Source: Rhizobium sp. FY34 (GTDB lineage: Bacteria > Pseudomonadota > Alphaproteobacteria > Rhizobiales > Rhizobiaceae). From it: 64,000 bases of DNA. The stretch lies in contig NZ_STFZ01000036.1 of assembly GCF_005222845.1 (NCBI RefSeq), forward strand, positions 303,308-367,307. The letters run 5' to 3'. The translations under genes and the position numbers were made by a program. Shown one piece after another: positions 25,820 to 35,384 of this stretch; the stretch's first letter is position 1; each line of letters begins with the position of its first letter. A model generated the notes under the pieces. The model made no database searches and was not told where the DNA came from. It saw only the letters and a program-made list of their open reading frames with translations.

Positions 25820-26413
25820 ATGACCGCACCTATCCGCACCGCCGACCACCCTGTCGCCGATGTCTTTACCGCCCGCTGGTCGCCGCGTGCCTTTACCGAG
25901 GCAACGATGAGCGAAGAAGAATTGCTCGGCCTGCTCGAAGCCGCCCGCTGGGCGCCGTCCGCTTTCAACGCCCAGCCCTGGCGCTTCATCTATGCCCTGC
26001 GCGGCGATGACGGCTGGCAGCCCATTCTCGACGCCATCATTCCCTTCAACCAGAGCTGGGCGCAGAAGGCCTCGGCCCTGGTCATCGTCGCCAGCGCTAC
26101 GACTTTCACTGCGCCCGGCAAGACGGAAGCATCCGAGAACGGCAGCCACACTTTCGATGCCGGCACTGCCTGGGGCTATCTGGCGCTGCAGGCGCATATG
26201 GCAGGCTTTGCCTCGCATGCCATGGCCGGCTTCGACAAGGCCGCCATGGCCAAGGCCGTGAACCTGCCGGAAGGCCATGTGCTGCATGCAGCCGTCGCCA
26301 TCGGCAAGCAGGGCGAAGCCTCGCTTCTGCCGGAAGCGCTGCAGGGCCGCGAAATGCCAAGCCCGCGCCTGCCGCTGGCAGAGACTGCGGTACGCGGCGG
26401 CTTCAAGGCCTGA
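25820..26413 (+). CDS. Nitroreductase family FMN-dependent oxidoreductase
   Basis: 197 residues from the ATG at 25820, preceded by GGAG. The nitroreductase fold is seen in RWSPRAFTEATMSEEELLGL (FMN-phosphate-binding region), LEAARWAPSAFNAQPWRFIY and the later AAVAIGKQGEASLLPE. It probably reduces nitro compounds or quinones with NAD(P)H, or has a role in redox detoxification. It has its own terminator and no obvious partner genes. Confidence 0.9.
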   Translation: MTAPIRTADHPVADVFTARWSPRAFTEATMSEEELLGLLEAARWAPSAFNAQPWRFIYALRGDDGWQPILDAIIPFNQSWAQKASALVIVASATTFTAPGKTEASENGSHTFDAGTAWGYLALQAHMAGFASHAMAGFDKAAMAKAVNLPEGHVLHAAVAIGKQGEASLLPEALQGREMPSPRLPLAETAVRGGFKA

Positions 26414-26440
26414 TAGGTTCCCAAGGACAATGAGATGAAC

Positions 26441-26468
26441 AACGGCCTTCCTTCGGGAGGGCCGTTTT
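26441..26468 (+). terminator. Terminator after the nitroreductase gene
   Basis: AACGGCC pairs with GGCCGTT around an inner TCC/GGA stem with a stable TTCG-type loop, followed by TTTT. It lies between convergent genes. Confidence 0.85.
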
Positions 26469-26490
26469 GCGTTCATCCGCAATCAATCAC

Positions 26491-27333
26491 TCAATCGAGC
26501 GAAGCCATCATCAGAGACGGTCTTGCCCGGTGCAGGTGGACGACCTTGTAGCCCTCAGCCTTCAATTGCGTGAGAAGCGCGGGCAACATGGCGGCTGTGC
26601 GGTTATGGATATCGTGCAGCAGTATGATGCCCTTGCGATGGGCGCGAAGCGCGCTCATCGTGCGTGTGGCGACAGCAGCCGGCGATACGCTGAAATAATC
26701 CTTCGAATCGATTTCCACATCGAGCACCACCATGCCTTCGGCTGAGGTTGCGCTGCGAAGCTTCTTCGTATCGGCGAGATAGGGGAAGCGGAAGAAACCG
26801 GGCTCCTGGTGCGTGGCAAGGCGCACCGCCTGCTGGCCCTTCTCGATCTCGGCAAGGGCTGCCTCGAAGGACAGGCTGCGCAGGTTCGGATGGCGATAGG
26901 TATGACTGCCGATCGCATGGCCGTGGCGCGCCACCAGCTGGGCAATGTCGGGATGCGCCTTTGCCATTTCACCAACCATCAGGAAGGTCGCCTTCACCCC
27001 ATATTCGTCGAGAATGCCGACGATCTTCTCGGTTTTCTTCGGCATCGGGCCATCATCAAAGGTCAACACGACCTCTTTGTCGCGCAGCACGATGTCGGAG
27101 ATCGAGGCGACTTCGATTGTGCGCCCGGCAAGCGCTGCGGGATTATTGACCCGGCCCCAGGCGACAGGCGTCAGTGCGACCGGTTGATCGGCATCGAATT
27201 TGTCGGTCGCATCGCGAGCCTGCGAGGGCGCAAAGGCTGAGACAAGCGTTCCGCCTTCACCCATGGGGCGACCGGCGCAGGAGGTGAGAAGGCCAGCAAG
27301 GACGGCTGCGGCACACAGAACGCGACATGACAT
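26491..27333 (-). CDS. Polysaccharide deacetylase family lipoprotein
   Basis: 280 residues. The first 19 residues form a lipoprotein signal with lipobox LTSC (LAGLLTSCAG), so the protein is probably membrane-anchored. The NodB homology domain has motif 1 VVLTFDDGPMPKKT (catalytic Asp and metal Asp), motif 2 GSHTYRHPNL (metal histidines) and a C-terminal GIILLHDIHNRTAAML. Family members deacetylate N-acetylated sugars such as peptidoglycan or capsule. The substrate is unknown; location fits the cell envelope. Confidence 0.9.
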   Translation of the reverse strand: MSCRVLCAAAVLAGLLTSCAGRPMGEGGTLVSAFAPSQARDATDKFDADQPVALTPVAWGRVNNPAALAGRTIEVASISDIVLRDKEVVLTFDDGPMPKKTEKIVGILDEYGVKATFLMVGEMAKAHPDIAQLVARHGHAIGSHTYRHPNLRSLSFEAALAEIEKGQQAVRLATHQEPGFFRFPYLADTKKLRSATSAEGMVVLDVEIDSKDYFSVSPAAVATRTMSALRAHRKGIILLHDIHNRTAAMLPALLTQLKAEGYKVVHLHRARPSLMMASLD

Positions 27334-27621
27334 GGGGCGGGAACTCTGGATGAAAGGGAATCAACGGGCGAAGGTTGATATACTTTCAACGAACATAGTT
27401 AACGCGGAGTATAGGAGGCACTCATTTTAGAGCGTTGCAATAGAACGTCTCCGCAACCAGACAGGACAAGAGTTTGCCGACATCTCCGTCGAGCCGCGCT
27501 GGCAGTGGCAATTCTGGCCGGTGAGGGAACACATCGAAGGCTGAAGGGTTACAGTGCCAACTGCACCAGGCAGTGCCATTCCCGCAATGGGTACAGGCGC
27601 TCGATACCATGGAGAACTCCG

Positions 27622-28026
27622 ATGCACCTTCCGCAGAACACAGTCATTGCCGTCGCTGACGGTGAAAAGCTCAGCCTTTTCCAGAACGATGGCGATGCCA
27701 TGCATCCCAAGCTGAAGGCCATGGCATCCGATGAGATCGACGCCTCGACCATTTCGTCCGGCGCCCGCCATCCCAGCAGCGCGGCCAACCCGGATGACCG
27801 CCAGCAGAACGAAGATGCCTTTGGCTCCGGTGTTGTTGATATGCTCAACAAGCAGGTCCTGAGCGGCAAGATCAAGAACCTCGTCATCATTGCCTCGCCG
27901 CGCACGCTCGGCGAAATGCGCAAGGTCTATCACAAGTCGCTGTCGGATGTGCTGATTGGCGAACTCGACAAGGACCTCACCGGTCATTCGATCCAGGATA
28001 TCGAAAAGGCGCTGGCTGCGGCCTGA
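27622..28026 (+). CDS. Host attachment family protein
   Basis: 134 residues, starting MHLPQNTVIAVADGEKLSLF; GGAG stands 7 nt before the ATG. Features are ISSGARHPSSAANPDDRQQN and KIKNLVIIASPRTLGEMRKV, typical of the family first named from Agrobacterium proteins needed for attachment to host cells (COG5622-like). The fold resembles the eRF1/RNase E-associated domains. A direct role in attachment is not shown by the sequence. Confidence 0.85.
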   Translation: MHLPQNTVIAVADGEKLSLFQNDGDAMHPKLKAMASDEIDASTISSGARHPSSAANPDDRQQNEDAFGSGVVDMLNKQVLSGKIKNLVIIASPRTLGEMRKVYHKSLSDVLIGELDKDLTGHSIQDIEKALAAA

Positions 28027-28045
28027 TCTCTAACGTTTAAGCGAT

Positions 28046-28078
28046 CCCTTGCACGGCGTTTCAGCCGCCGCGCAAGGG
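28046..28078. terminator. Hairpin between convergent genes
   Basis: CCCTTGC-A-CGGCG pairs with CGCCG-C-GCAAGGG, a 12-bp stem with one mismatch and a 7-nt loop. There is no clear T run on either side, so it may serve as a two-way stop or an RNA-stabilising hairpin. Confidence 0.5.
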
Positions 28079-28088
28079 GAAAAGCCGA

Positions 28089-30131
28089 TCAAGCTTTCAT
28101 GATGGTCTGCCGCAGGAAACTGTAGCCCATGGCCGTGCGGGCGGCCATTTCGGCGGAATTGCCCGCACCTCCGTGTCCGCCAGAGCCATATTCGTGAAAC
28201 AGCGGCGAATGGCCTGCCTCCTCCAGCGCCTTGGCAAACCGCCTTGCATGCGAGGGATGCACGCGGTCGTCATTGCTGGAGCTTTCGATATAGATGGCAG
28301 GGTAGGTGGTATCTGCTGCCGGCCTGATCGTGTGCAGCGGCGAATAGGAGAGCAGATAGGCGCGGTCGGCTTCGTCGTCCGGATTGCCATATTCATCCAT
28401 CCAGGCCTTGCCGGCCGGAAAGATGTGGAAGCGGGTCATGTCGAGAACCGGCACCCGGCACCAGATGGCGCCGAAATCATCCGGATAGCGCGTCAGCATC
28501 ACACCCGTCAGCAGCCCGCCATTGCTACCGCCGGTGCAGGCGATGCGCGCCGGTGTCGAATAACCACGCTTGACGAGATCGCGCGAAATCGCGACGAAAT
28601 CTTCAAATGCCTTGTGCCGCCCGTGGCGCTTGGCGGCTCTGTGCCAATCGGGGCCCAACTCGCTGCCGCCTCGGATATAGGCCTGCACATAGGCGCCGCC
28701 CTCCGCCAGAAAACGGCCCGTCACGCCGGAATAGGTCGGCCCCAGCGAGACGGAAAAGCCGCCATAGCCATAGATCAGCACCGGCAGTTCGCCCATGGTC
28801 CATGTCTTCGGCAGCACCAGACGATAGGGCACCTTCGTGCCATCCTCAGATACCGCCTCCAGCAGCGTGCTCTGCATGCCGTCCGCATCGAAATAGGCCG
28901 GGGCTGATTGCCGCGGGGTAAGCGCCGGCGGCACACGGCGGTCCTGTAGCCGCAGCTCATAGCGGGTCGGCGGCATCAGGAAACCCTGGCCGACCACCCA
29001 AAGCGTGTCATCTCCCAGATGAAGGTTTGAAAAGAGGGGCGAGACATAGAGCGATTCAACGCCTGCCGGCAGGTCGATTGCCAGAGGTTCTGCATTGGGT
29101 ATTGTCAGATCGAGTGCATAGAGGCGCGGCTGCAGCATATCCTCGACGATATAGACGGCCCATTCGCGCAACAGCACAAACTGGCGGATCGAACGGCCAG
29201 CGGCCGCCGGCACGAGAGTGCGGCGCGTCTCTTCCAGTGGTGCCGCGCCAAACGGCGTAAACCCCTGCAGCACGAGGCTGCCGGTCGCAACCTCAGCATC
29301 GGATTTGGCGTGCCAGAGAATATGGCTGTGGTTGAGGTCGAAATCGATATCCACCGGCAGGTCGAACCGCCGCAACTGTCCGCCTGCATCCTCGGCATGG
29401 ACACTGGTCTTGCCGATTTCATGGCTGGCAGTAAACACGCGGATCTGTCGTTGCTCCTTGCTGCCCAGTAGAGCGGGATCCAGAACGAAGGCATGGCCGG
29501 TCACATCACTTTTGGCCGCCTCATAGAGAATGGCCGCATCCGCCGGGTTCTGGCCGCGCTTCAGGCGCCGCCCCACCCTTGGCCAGCCGGACTGCGTGGC
29601 GGAGCGTTCGTCTATCGAGCCGAAATAGCAGATTTCGTCGCGGCTCAGCCAGCTGGCATGGCAGCGAACGGCCGGCGTATCGAAGCCGCCGGGCACGATG
29701 CGCTTTTCCTCTGCGTCAAATTCCAGCAGGCGTGTTAGGTCAGATCCGCCGTCAGACAGCATCAGCAGCACGCGCGTCGGCTCCCAGGGGCAGGTCTTCG
29801 CGCCGCCGAAGATCCAGCGTTTTCCCTCAGCCACGCAGAAGGCGTCGACGTCGAAGACGGTTTCCCAGGCTGCATCCGGTGTGGCGGGCTGGTCGGCCGG
29901 CAGCCGGCGCCACAGGCCCAGAGGATTGTCACGAGAGCGGCGGAAATCAAACAGCCAGTCGCCACGGCGAGACGGCACGATCAGCCGGTCTTCCCGCTCC
30001 AGCATGGACTGGATCGCATCGCGGTCCGCTTCAAACTCCGGCGATTGAAGGGCGGTTTCAGACAGGGCGTTGCGCGCGCGCACGAAGTCCAGCGTCTGCG
30101 GATCGTCGTCCTTTTCGAGAAAGAGATCCAT
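28089..30131 (-). CDS. Prolyl oligopeptidase family serine peptidase (S9A)
   Basis: About 680 residues. An N-terminal beta-propeller (to about residue 400) precedes an alpha/beta-hydrolase domain with the nucleophile motif GGSNGGLLTGVML, the Asp region SSNDDRVHPSHARRFAKALE and the C-terminal His in GSGGHGGAG. It cleaves short peptides, typically after proline, and lacks a signal peptide, so it is probably cytosolic. The ATG at 30131 follows GGAG; an in-frame TTG six codons earlier has less support. Confidence 0.9.
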   Translation of the reverse strand: MDLFLEKDDDPQTLDFVRARNALSETALQSPEFEADRDAIQSMLEREDRLIVPSRRGDWLFDFRRSRDNPLGLWRRLPADQPATPDAAWETVFDVDAFCVAEGKRWIFGGAKTCPWEPTRVLLMLSDGGSDLTRLLEFDAEEKRIVPGGFDTPAVRCHASWLSRDEICYFGSIDERSATQSGWPRVGRRLKRGQNPADAAILYEAAKSDVTGHAFVLDPALLGSKEQRQIRVFTASHEIGKTSVHAEDAGGQLRRFDLPVDIDFDLNHSHILWHAKSDAEVATGSLVLQGFTPFGAAPLEETRRTLVPAAAGRSIRQFVLLREWAVYIVEDMLQPRLYALDLTIPNAEPLAIDLPAGVESLYVSPLFSNLHLGDDTLWVVGQGFLMPPTRYELRLQDRRVPPALTPRQSAPAYFDADGMQSTLLEAVSEDGTKVPYRLVLPKTWTMGELPVLIYGYGGFSVSLGPTYSGVTGRFLAEGGAYVQAYIRGGSELGPDWHRAAKRHGRHKAFEDFVAISRDLVKRGYSTPARIACTGGSNGGLLTGVMLTRYPDDFGAIWCRVPVLDMTRFHIFPAGKAWMDEYGNPDDEADRAYLLSYSPLHTIRPAADTTYPAIYIESSSNDDRVHPSHARRFAKALEEAGHSPLFHEYGSGGHGGAGNSAEMAARTAMGYSFLRQTIMKA

Positions 30132-30167
30132 GGCGCTGCTCCTCTGCAATTGATGACTGACATTGGC

Positions 30168-30560
30168 TCAGGCGAGGTCCGTCCGGCGAAAATCCTCGCC
30201 GACATACAAGAGACCGGCGCCTGCCGCCTTGGCACCTGCATAGGAAAAACAATCACCAAAATTAAGGCGTGCCGGATGACGCCCCTTGCCGAAGCGGGAA
30301 AATGCATCGAGCGCGGCGATGGCCGTTTCGCGCGTTGCCGGTAGAATTTCGGCGTTCAGTTCGGCGAGGAATGCCTCGATCAGCGCGGTGGCCTCATCCA
30401 CGCCAATCTGTCGCTTGCCGGCAAGCACGGAGGTTGCTTCAAACAGCACGGTTGGCGATGTGAAAAAAGGCATTGGGGACGTGGCCAGGGCGGTCGAAAT
30501 CCGCTCATAGTCCGGCCCATCGAGGAAATATTCAATGATGGCGGATGTATCGAGGAACAT
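30168..30560 (-). CDS. vapC: VapC family PIN-domain toxin
   Basis: 130 residues. It is a PIN-domain ribonuclease with MFLDTSAIIEYFLDG (first acidic residue), FEATSVLAGK (Glu) and NFGDCFSYA (Asp). VapC toxins cut tRNA or rRNA and are held inactive by VapB. The ATG at 30560 overlaps the vapB stop by one base (TGATG), fixing the start. All acidic residues expected for the Mg2+ site are present, so it looks active. Confidence 0.92.
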   Translation of the reverse strand: MFLDTSAIIEYFLDGPDYERISTALATSPMPFFTSPTVLFEATSVLAGKRQIGVDEATALIEAFLAELNAEILPATRETAIAALDAFSRFGKGRHPARLNFGDCFSYAGAKAAGAGLLYVGEDFRRTDLA

Positions 30561-30805
30561 CAGACATCGCCCCACATCTCGTCAAGGAATGCCTTCTCAT
30601 CGAAATTGGGATCGACGCTTCCCATGCTCTGGTAACGCTGCTTGATCCTTGCCAATCGCTCGGCAAGCGGCACCCGCTGCTCCTCCTCGTTCACCACGCG
30701 CTCGAGAGCCTGGCGGATGGCGTCCGTCTTGGTCGGGGCCTTGAGGATCTTGCGGGCCTGTTCGGCGAGTTGGTTCACCTGTTCATCGCGCACATAGAGC
30801 GGCAT
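30560..30805 (-). CDS. vapB: VapB family antitoxin
   Basis: 81 residues, starting MPLYVRDEQVNQLAEQARKI. The N-terminus resembles the Rv0623-type (PSK_trans_fac) ribbon-helix-helix antitoxins; the acidic C-terminus (DPNFDEKAFLDEMWGDV) would wrap the toxin. It is translationally coupled to vapC. I start at 30805; an earlier in-frame start would overlap the palindrome at 30819-30848. Confidence 0.88.
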   Translation of the reverse strand: MPLYVRDEQVNQLAEQARKILKAPTKTDAIRQALERVVNEEEQRVPLAERLARIKQRYQSMGSVDPNFDEKAFLDEMWGDV

Positions 30806-30818
30806 GGCGTCACCTCGT

Positions 30819-30848
30819 GAATATACGCCAAGAAGGTAATGTATATTC
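30819..30848 (-). promoter_or_regulatory. Palindrome upstream of vapBC (candidate VapB operator)
   Basis: GAATATAC and GTATATTC form a perfect 8-bp inverted repeat with a 14-nt spacer, 13 bp before the vapB start. VapBC complexes usually bind such sites to repress their own operon. The AT-rich arms could also supply the -10 element. Confidence 0.6.
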
Positions 30849-30967
30849 AGCGCCACAACAAGGACGGTGCTGGTGGATTGAAATTCATAGTCGATATCCG
30901 CTTGCGGAACGCTCGCCGATCAAATGTAGAATTCGAAAATCCCAATAAAATCATGGCATTGATCGTG

Positions 30968-31018
30968 GTTCCGACATTTGCCCGCGAAAATGCTGGTGAG
31001 CGATGCAAATGTCGGAAC
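30968..31018. repeat. Palindromic repeat element 1 (14-bp stem, 23-nt loop)
   Basis: GTTCCGACATTTGC and GCAAATGTCGGAAC form a perfect 14-bp inverted repeat around a 23-nt loop (30982-31004). The core CCGACATTTGC recurs in the element at 48823-48898 and, as TGACATTTG, at 48912-48990, each time with a 23-nt loop. It lies between vapBC and the chemoreceptor stop, and could act there as a transcript end. Confidence 0.85.
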
Positions 31019-31031
31019 TATATGCTTGATC

Positions 31032-32993
31032 TTAACGCGCCCTTGCGCCGCCTGACGCAAGCTTTCGAGATGCAGATGTCGCGGGATTGGTATTGGCCGG
31101 CATGGGCTGAAGCCGCCGCTCGCCTTGCTCCAGCTTGAAGCGGGCGATCAGTATGGACAGGTTATAGGCATCATCCGCCAGTCGATTGGTGCCGGCAGTG
31201 GTTTCTTCCACCATGGCAGCATTGCGCTGTGTGACCTGGTCCAGCTGGCTGACGGCCGAATTGACCTCCTGCAGACTGCTCGACTGTTCGGCAGATGTCG
31301 AGGCGATCTGGTGCACCTCGTCATTGATGCCTTCGACATGCTGGCGGATCTGCGCCAAGGCTTCGCCGGTGGCGGTAACCAGACGCACGCCCGAACCAAC
31401 CTCTTCGCTGGACTTGGTGATCAGTGCCTTGATGTCCTTTGCCGCACCGGCGGACCGTTGCGCCAGTTCTCGCACTTCCTGCGCAACGACGGCAAAGCCC
31501 TTTCCAGCTTCGCCGGCACGCGCGGCTTCGACGCCAGCATTCAGCGCCAGAAGGTTCGTCTGGAAGGCGATCTCGTCGATCACATTGATGATCTGGCCGA
31601 TCTGACCCGAGGCCTGCTCGATCCTTTGCATGGCCGAAATAGCATCGCCGACGACAGTGCTGGAATTGTCCGTGCTGCGGCGGGCATCATCCACCTTGCG
31701 CGTCGCGACTGTCGCACGCTCGGTGGATTGACGAACGGCGGTGGTGATTTCCTCGAGCGCCGCAGAAGTTTCCTCCAGTGCGGCCGCCTGCTGCTCGGTG
31801 CGTTTTGCCAGATCGTCGGAGGCCGATCGCAATTCGCCGGAGCCGGAATTGATCTGGTCGATCGAATGCCTGACTTCGCTGATGATGGCGCGCAGCGTAT
31901 CCATCGTGCTGTTGACATTGTGCTGAAGTTCGGCGAAGGCGCCGGTATAGTGGCCGCGCATGCTGCCGGTCAGGTCGCCATCCGCAAGCAGGCCGATGAC
32001 GCGACGGGTTTCGCCAAGGCCGGTGTCGATGGATTCGACCAGTTCATTCATAGACCCGGCAAAGGCGTTGAGGTCTGCAAATCCGAAGTCCTGGTTCATG
32101 CGCAGGGTGAAATCGCCCTCGACGGCCGCCGCGACCATGCCGCCAATCGCATTGCGCAGATCTTCGCATTTCTGGTGCATACGCTCTTCCTGGGCGTTCA
32201 GCGCCTGCACGCGAATGGCGTTTGTCTTGAAGACTTCGACGGCTCCAGCCATCTCGCCGATCTCGTTCTTGCGATCAAGATAGGGTATCTGGATGGTCAG
32301 GTCGCTATCGGCCAGTCGGCGCATCAGCCTGGTGATACGTTCGATGGGACGCGATACGTCGCGCGAGACGAAGATCATGGCGGCAATGCCGGCCAGGGCA
32401 CCGGCTGCCAGCAGGACGGCGTTGCGGATGATCGACTGCCAGAACTGGTCGGCACTGTCTTCGTACATGCGCTTTGCCTCGGCCACGTTCACATCGCGGA
32501 ATTGATCGGCAAAGTCGTCCATCCGTTCATAGCTCTTGACCATCTCGCCGGTCAGCAGGGCGGAGGCTTCCACTTTCTTGCCGGCGCGGGACAGGGCGAC
32601 GAGCTGTTCATGCAGCCGTAGATATTCCGCCGAGGCCAGCTTGAAGCCTTCAAACGCGCTGCGCTCCTGCGGCATATGGATCATCGGCTCATAGATCGCC
32701 ATCCGGTCGCTCAGCTTCTTGACCTCCTTGTCCAGCACCTTGTCGGCTTCATCCAGAGCCTTCGGCTCGGTCGTCAGGATATGACGTGTCTGGAGGCCAC
32801 GCAGATTGGCGATCGAGATATTCAGCCGGTTGGTGATATCGACGCTTGGAACGGCATCATTGGCCAGACCATCGACATTGGTGAAGATGCCACGCATCGA
32901 AGAGAGCGCAAATCCTCCCTGCAAGACCAGGAGCAGCAGCAAAAGTGCAAATGCGGAGGTGAGTGAAGTCTTCAGAGACATTGAACGGAGCAT
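31032..32993 (-). CDS. Methyl-accepting chemotaxis protein
   Basis: About 653 residues. It has a first membrane span (SAFALLLLLLVLQGGFALSS), a four-helix periplasmic sensor domain (about residues 30-190), a second span (LLAAGALAGIAAMIFV), HAMP segments and the cytoplasmic signalling hairpin EIAFQTNLLALNAGVEAARA followed by GEAGKGFAVVAQEVRELAQR. It should pass ligand or redox signals to CheA/CheW. There is no C-terminal NWETF-type tether. The ATG at 32993 (MLRSMSLK) fits best; ATGs at 33017 and 32981 are alternatives. No che genes are adjacent. Confidence 0.92.
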   Translation of the reverse strand: MLRSMSLKTSLTSAFALLLLLLVLQGGFALSSMRGIFTNVDGLANDAVPSVDITNRLNISIANLRGLQTRHILTTEPKALDEADKVLDKEVKKLSDRMAIYEPMIHMPQERSAFEGFKLASAEYLRLHEQLVALSRAGKKVEASALLTGEMVKSYERMDDFADQFRDVNVAEAKRMYEDSADQFWQSIIRNAVLLAAGALAGIAAMIFVSRDVSRPIERITRLMRRLADSDLTIQIPYLDRKNEIGEMAGAVEVFKTNAIRVQALNAQEERMHQKCEDLRNAIGGMVAAAVEGDFTLRMNQDFGFADLNAFAGSMNELVESIDTGLGETRRVIGLLADGDLTGSMRGHYTGAFAELQHNVNSTMDTLRAIISEVRHSIDQINSGSGELRSASDDLAKRTEQQAAALEETSAALEEITTAVRQSTERATVATRKVDDARRSTDNSSTVVGDAISAMQRIEQASGQIGQIINVIDEIAFQTNLLALNAGVEAARAGEAGKGFAVVAQEVRELAQRSAGAAKDIKALITKSSEEVGSGVRLVTATGEALAQIRQHVEGINDEVHQIASTSAEQSSSLQEVNSAVSQLDQVTQRNAAMVEETTAGTNRLADDAYNLSILIARFKLEQGERRLQPMPANTNPATSASRKLASGGARAR

Positions 32994-33452
32994 CTTGCCT
33001 ATCCAGAAAGGGGGCATACCGTCTTCATGACGGCCGGCCCTAAATCCGAGATGAAATGGCACGCATCTGCCACTTCCATGCGGTGGAAGAAGCGGAACGG
33101 CAGCTGCCGTATGCCGTCCTCCGTCATCGGCAGCCATGCGTCATCTTCCGCGGACGGGACGACCGCGGCTTTCATGTGTACGTGATGATCGTTTCATGGT
33201 CTGCCAGGCGAGCGAAAACATCGGTGCCGCGCCTGGGTGATCGGCACGGGATCCGTGTATCTGCTTTCAAATACGCTATAATGATGTGGGGCTTGTACTT
33301 AAGATTGTGCTAAAAATACGAAAAGATAAAATTATATTCGAATAAGTGTAAGCGAAGCCGGATGAAGCGCGGTGTGCCACGCAGTTTCAATGGCCGCACG
33401 GGCGTAATTGTAGAATACTGCTCGGATTACGCCAAGAGACTGTCCAGTCTCT
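32994..33452. other. Intergenic region upstream of the chemoreceptor
   Basis: About 460 bp between two leftward genes. It becomes AT-rich near 33290-33350 (AAAATTATATTC), which could include promoters. No gene, repeat or strong hairpin is seen. Confidence 0.45.
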
Positions 33453-35336
33453 TCAAGCGTTCATGGCCTCTTCATACTCCGCAGACAGTTCAAGCCACTG
33501 TTCTTCTACCTGGGAAAGCTTGGCTGCTGCCTCGCCGCGCTGCTTTGCCTTGTCGGCAGCCTTTGCCGGAGACTTCTCATAGAGCGCCGGATCTGCAAGC
33601 TCTGCATCAAGCGCCTTGATCAGCTTTTCAAGCTTTGCCGTCAAGGCTTCGGCTTCATTGATCTTTTTCTTCAATGGCGCCAACGAGGCCCGCTTTTCGG
33701 CATTGGCCTTGCGCTGCTCGGCCTTTTTTCCGGCATCGAGACCTATATCAACTTTTTCTTCTTTTTTTTTACCGGATGAGACGATCAGATCTCGATATTC
33801 TTCCATGTCACCTTCGAATGTGGTGACCGTGCCGTCATTGACAAGCCAGAGCCGGTCGACGGTTGCCTCGATCAGGTGGCGATCATGGCTGATCAGGATG
33901 ACGGCGCCATCATAATCATTCAGCGCCTCGATCAGCGCGCGGCGGCTGTCGATATCCAGATGGTTGGTCGGCTCGTCGAGGATCAGCAGGTTCGGCGCGT
34001 GGAAGGCTGCAAGCCCCATCAGCAGGCGGGCCTTTTCACCACCCGACAGATCCTTGGCGGCGGTGTTCATCTTTTCTGTCGCAAGGCCCATTTGTGCCAC
34101 GCGGGCGCGAACCTTGGCTTCCGGCGCGGCCGGCATCAGGCGGCGCACATGTTCGACCGGCGTGTCTTCCGGCACGAGATCATCCAGCTGGTGCTGGGCA
34201 AAAAAGCCGATCTTCAGGCTGGGGGCCAGGCGCAGGTCGCCGCTTTCCGGGGCCAGGCGGCCAGAGATGAACTTGGCAAAGGTGGATTTGCCATTGCCGT
34301 TCGAGCCCAAGAGCGCGATGCGATCGTCGGCATCGATACGCAGGTTGAGGTTCTTCAGGATCGGCTTGCCTGGCTCATAGCCGACCGCGCCGCCATTGAT
34401 GGCGATGATCGGCGACGCGGGCTGCTTTTCCGGTTCGGGAAAGGTGATCGGCTGAACATGGTCTTCGATCACAGCCGCCACCGTGCCCATGCGCTCCAGC
34501 GCCTTCACGCGGCTCTGAGCCTGCTTGGCCTTGGTGGCTTTCGCCTTGAAACGGTCGATGAAGCTCTGCAGATGCTTGCGCGCGGCGTCATTCTTCGCCT
34601 TGGACTTCATCTGCAATTCGTCGTTCTCGGCCTTCTGGCGCTCGAACTGGTCATAGCCGCCGCGATAGAAGGTCAGCTTCTTCTGGTCGAGATGCACGAT
34701 GGCATTGACGGCATTGTTCAGAAGGTCGCGGTCATGGCTGATGATGATGACCGTATGCGGATAGCGGCGGATATAGTCCTCCAGCCACAGCGTGCCTTCA
34801 AGGTCGAGATAGTTGGTCGGCTCGTCGAGCAGCAGCAGATCGGGCTCGGCAAACAGCACCGCCGCCAATGCCACGCGCATGCGCCAGCCGCCGGAAAAAG
34901 CCGAGGCCGGGCGAAGCTGAGCGTCCGAATTGAAACCAAGGCCGGCCAGAATGCTGGCGGCGCGGGCTTCGGCCGAATGCGCGTCGATATCGACGAGGCG
35001 CATCTGGATGTCGGCAATGCGGTTGGGATCGGTCGCGGTTTCCGCTTCCTCCATCAGCGCGGTGCGTTCCTTGTCGGCGGCCAGCACGATGGAAATCAGG
35101 CTGTCTTCGGTGCCCGGCGCTTCCTGCGCCACCTGGCCGATGCGGGCGGACTTGGGCAGTGATACGGACCCGCTTTCGGAGCCCATATCGCCGGTGATGA
35201 CGCGAAACAGCGTGGACTTGCCTGCGCCATTGCGGCCGACAAGACCGGCCTTGATGCCGGTCGGCAGGCTGATGCTGGCGTGATCGAGAAGAAGGCGGCC
35301 GGCGATACGCGCGGAAAGATCATTGATGGTAATCAT
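33453..35336 (-). CDS. ABC-F family ATPase
   Basis: 627 residues with two ABC domains and no membrane spans. Domain 1 has the Walker A GRNGAGKSTLFR and LLLLDEPTNYLDLEGTLWL; domain 2 has GSNGNGKSTFAKFI, the signature LSGGEKARLLMGLA and LLILDEPTNHLDIDSRRAL. The linker contains lysine-rich helices, and a C-terminal coiled coil (about residues 540-627) follows. This is the Uup/YheS-like group, which acts on ribosomes. Substrate and exact subfamily cannot be fixed by eye. Confidence 0.93.
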   Translation of the reverse strand: MITINDLSARIAGRLLLDHASISLPTGIKAGLVGRNGAGKSTLFRVITGDMGSESGSVSLPKSARIGQVAQEAPGTEDSLISIVLAADKERTALMEEAETATDPNRIADIQMRLVDIDAHSAEARAASILAGLGFNSDAQLRPASAFSGGWRMRVALAAVLFAEPDLLLLDEPTNYLDLEGTLWLEDYIRRYPHTVIIISHDRDLLNNAVNAIVHLDQKKLTFYRGGYDQFERQKAENDELQMKSKAKNDAARKHLQSFIDRFKAKATKAKQAQSRVKALERMGTVAAVIEDHVQPITFPEPEKQPASPIIAINGGAVGYEPGKPILKNLNLRIDADDRIALLGSNGNGKSTFAKFISGRLAPESGDLRLAPSLKIGFFAQHQLDDLVPEDTPVEHVRRLMPAAPEAKVRARVAQMGLATEKMNTAAKDLSGGEKARLLMGLAAFHAPNLLILDEPTNHLDIDSRRALIEALNDYDGAVILISHDRHLIEATVDRLWLVNDGTVTTFEGDMEEYRDLIVSSGKKKEEKVDIGLDAGKKAEQRKANAEKRASLAPLKKKINEAEALTAKLEKLIKALDAELADPALYEKSPAKAADKAKQRGEAAAKLSQVEEQWLELSAEYEEAMNA

Positions 35337-35384
35337 GGCGCGGTTTTGGCCGAAGTCGTGCTGCGATGCAAGAGAGACGGGCGC

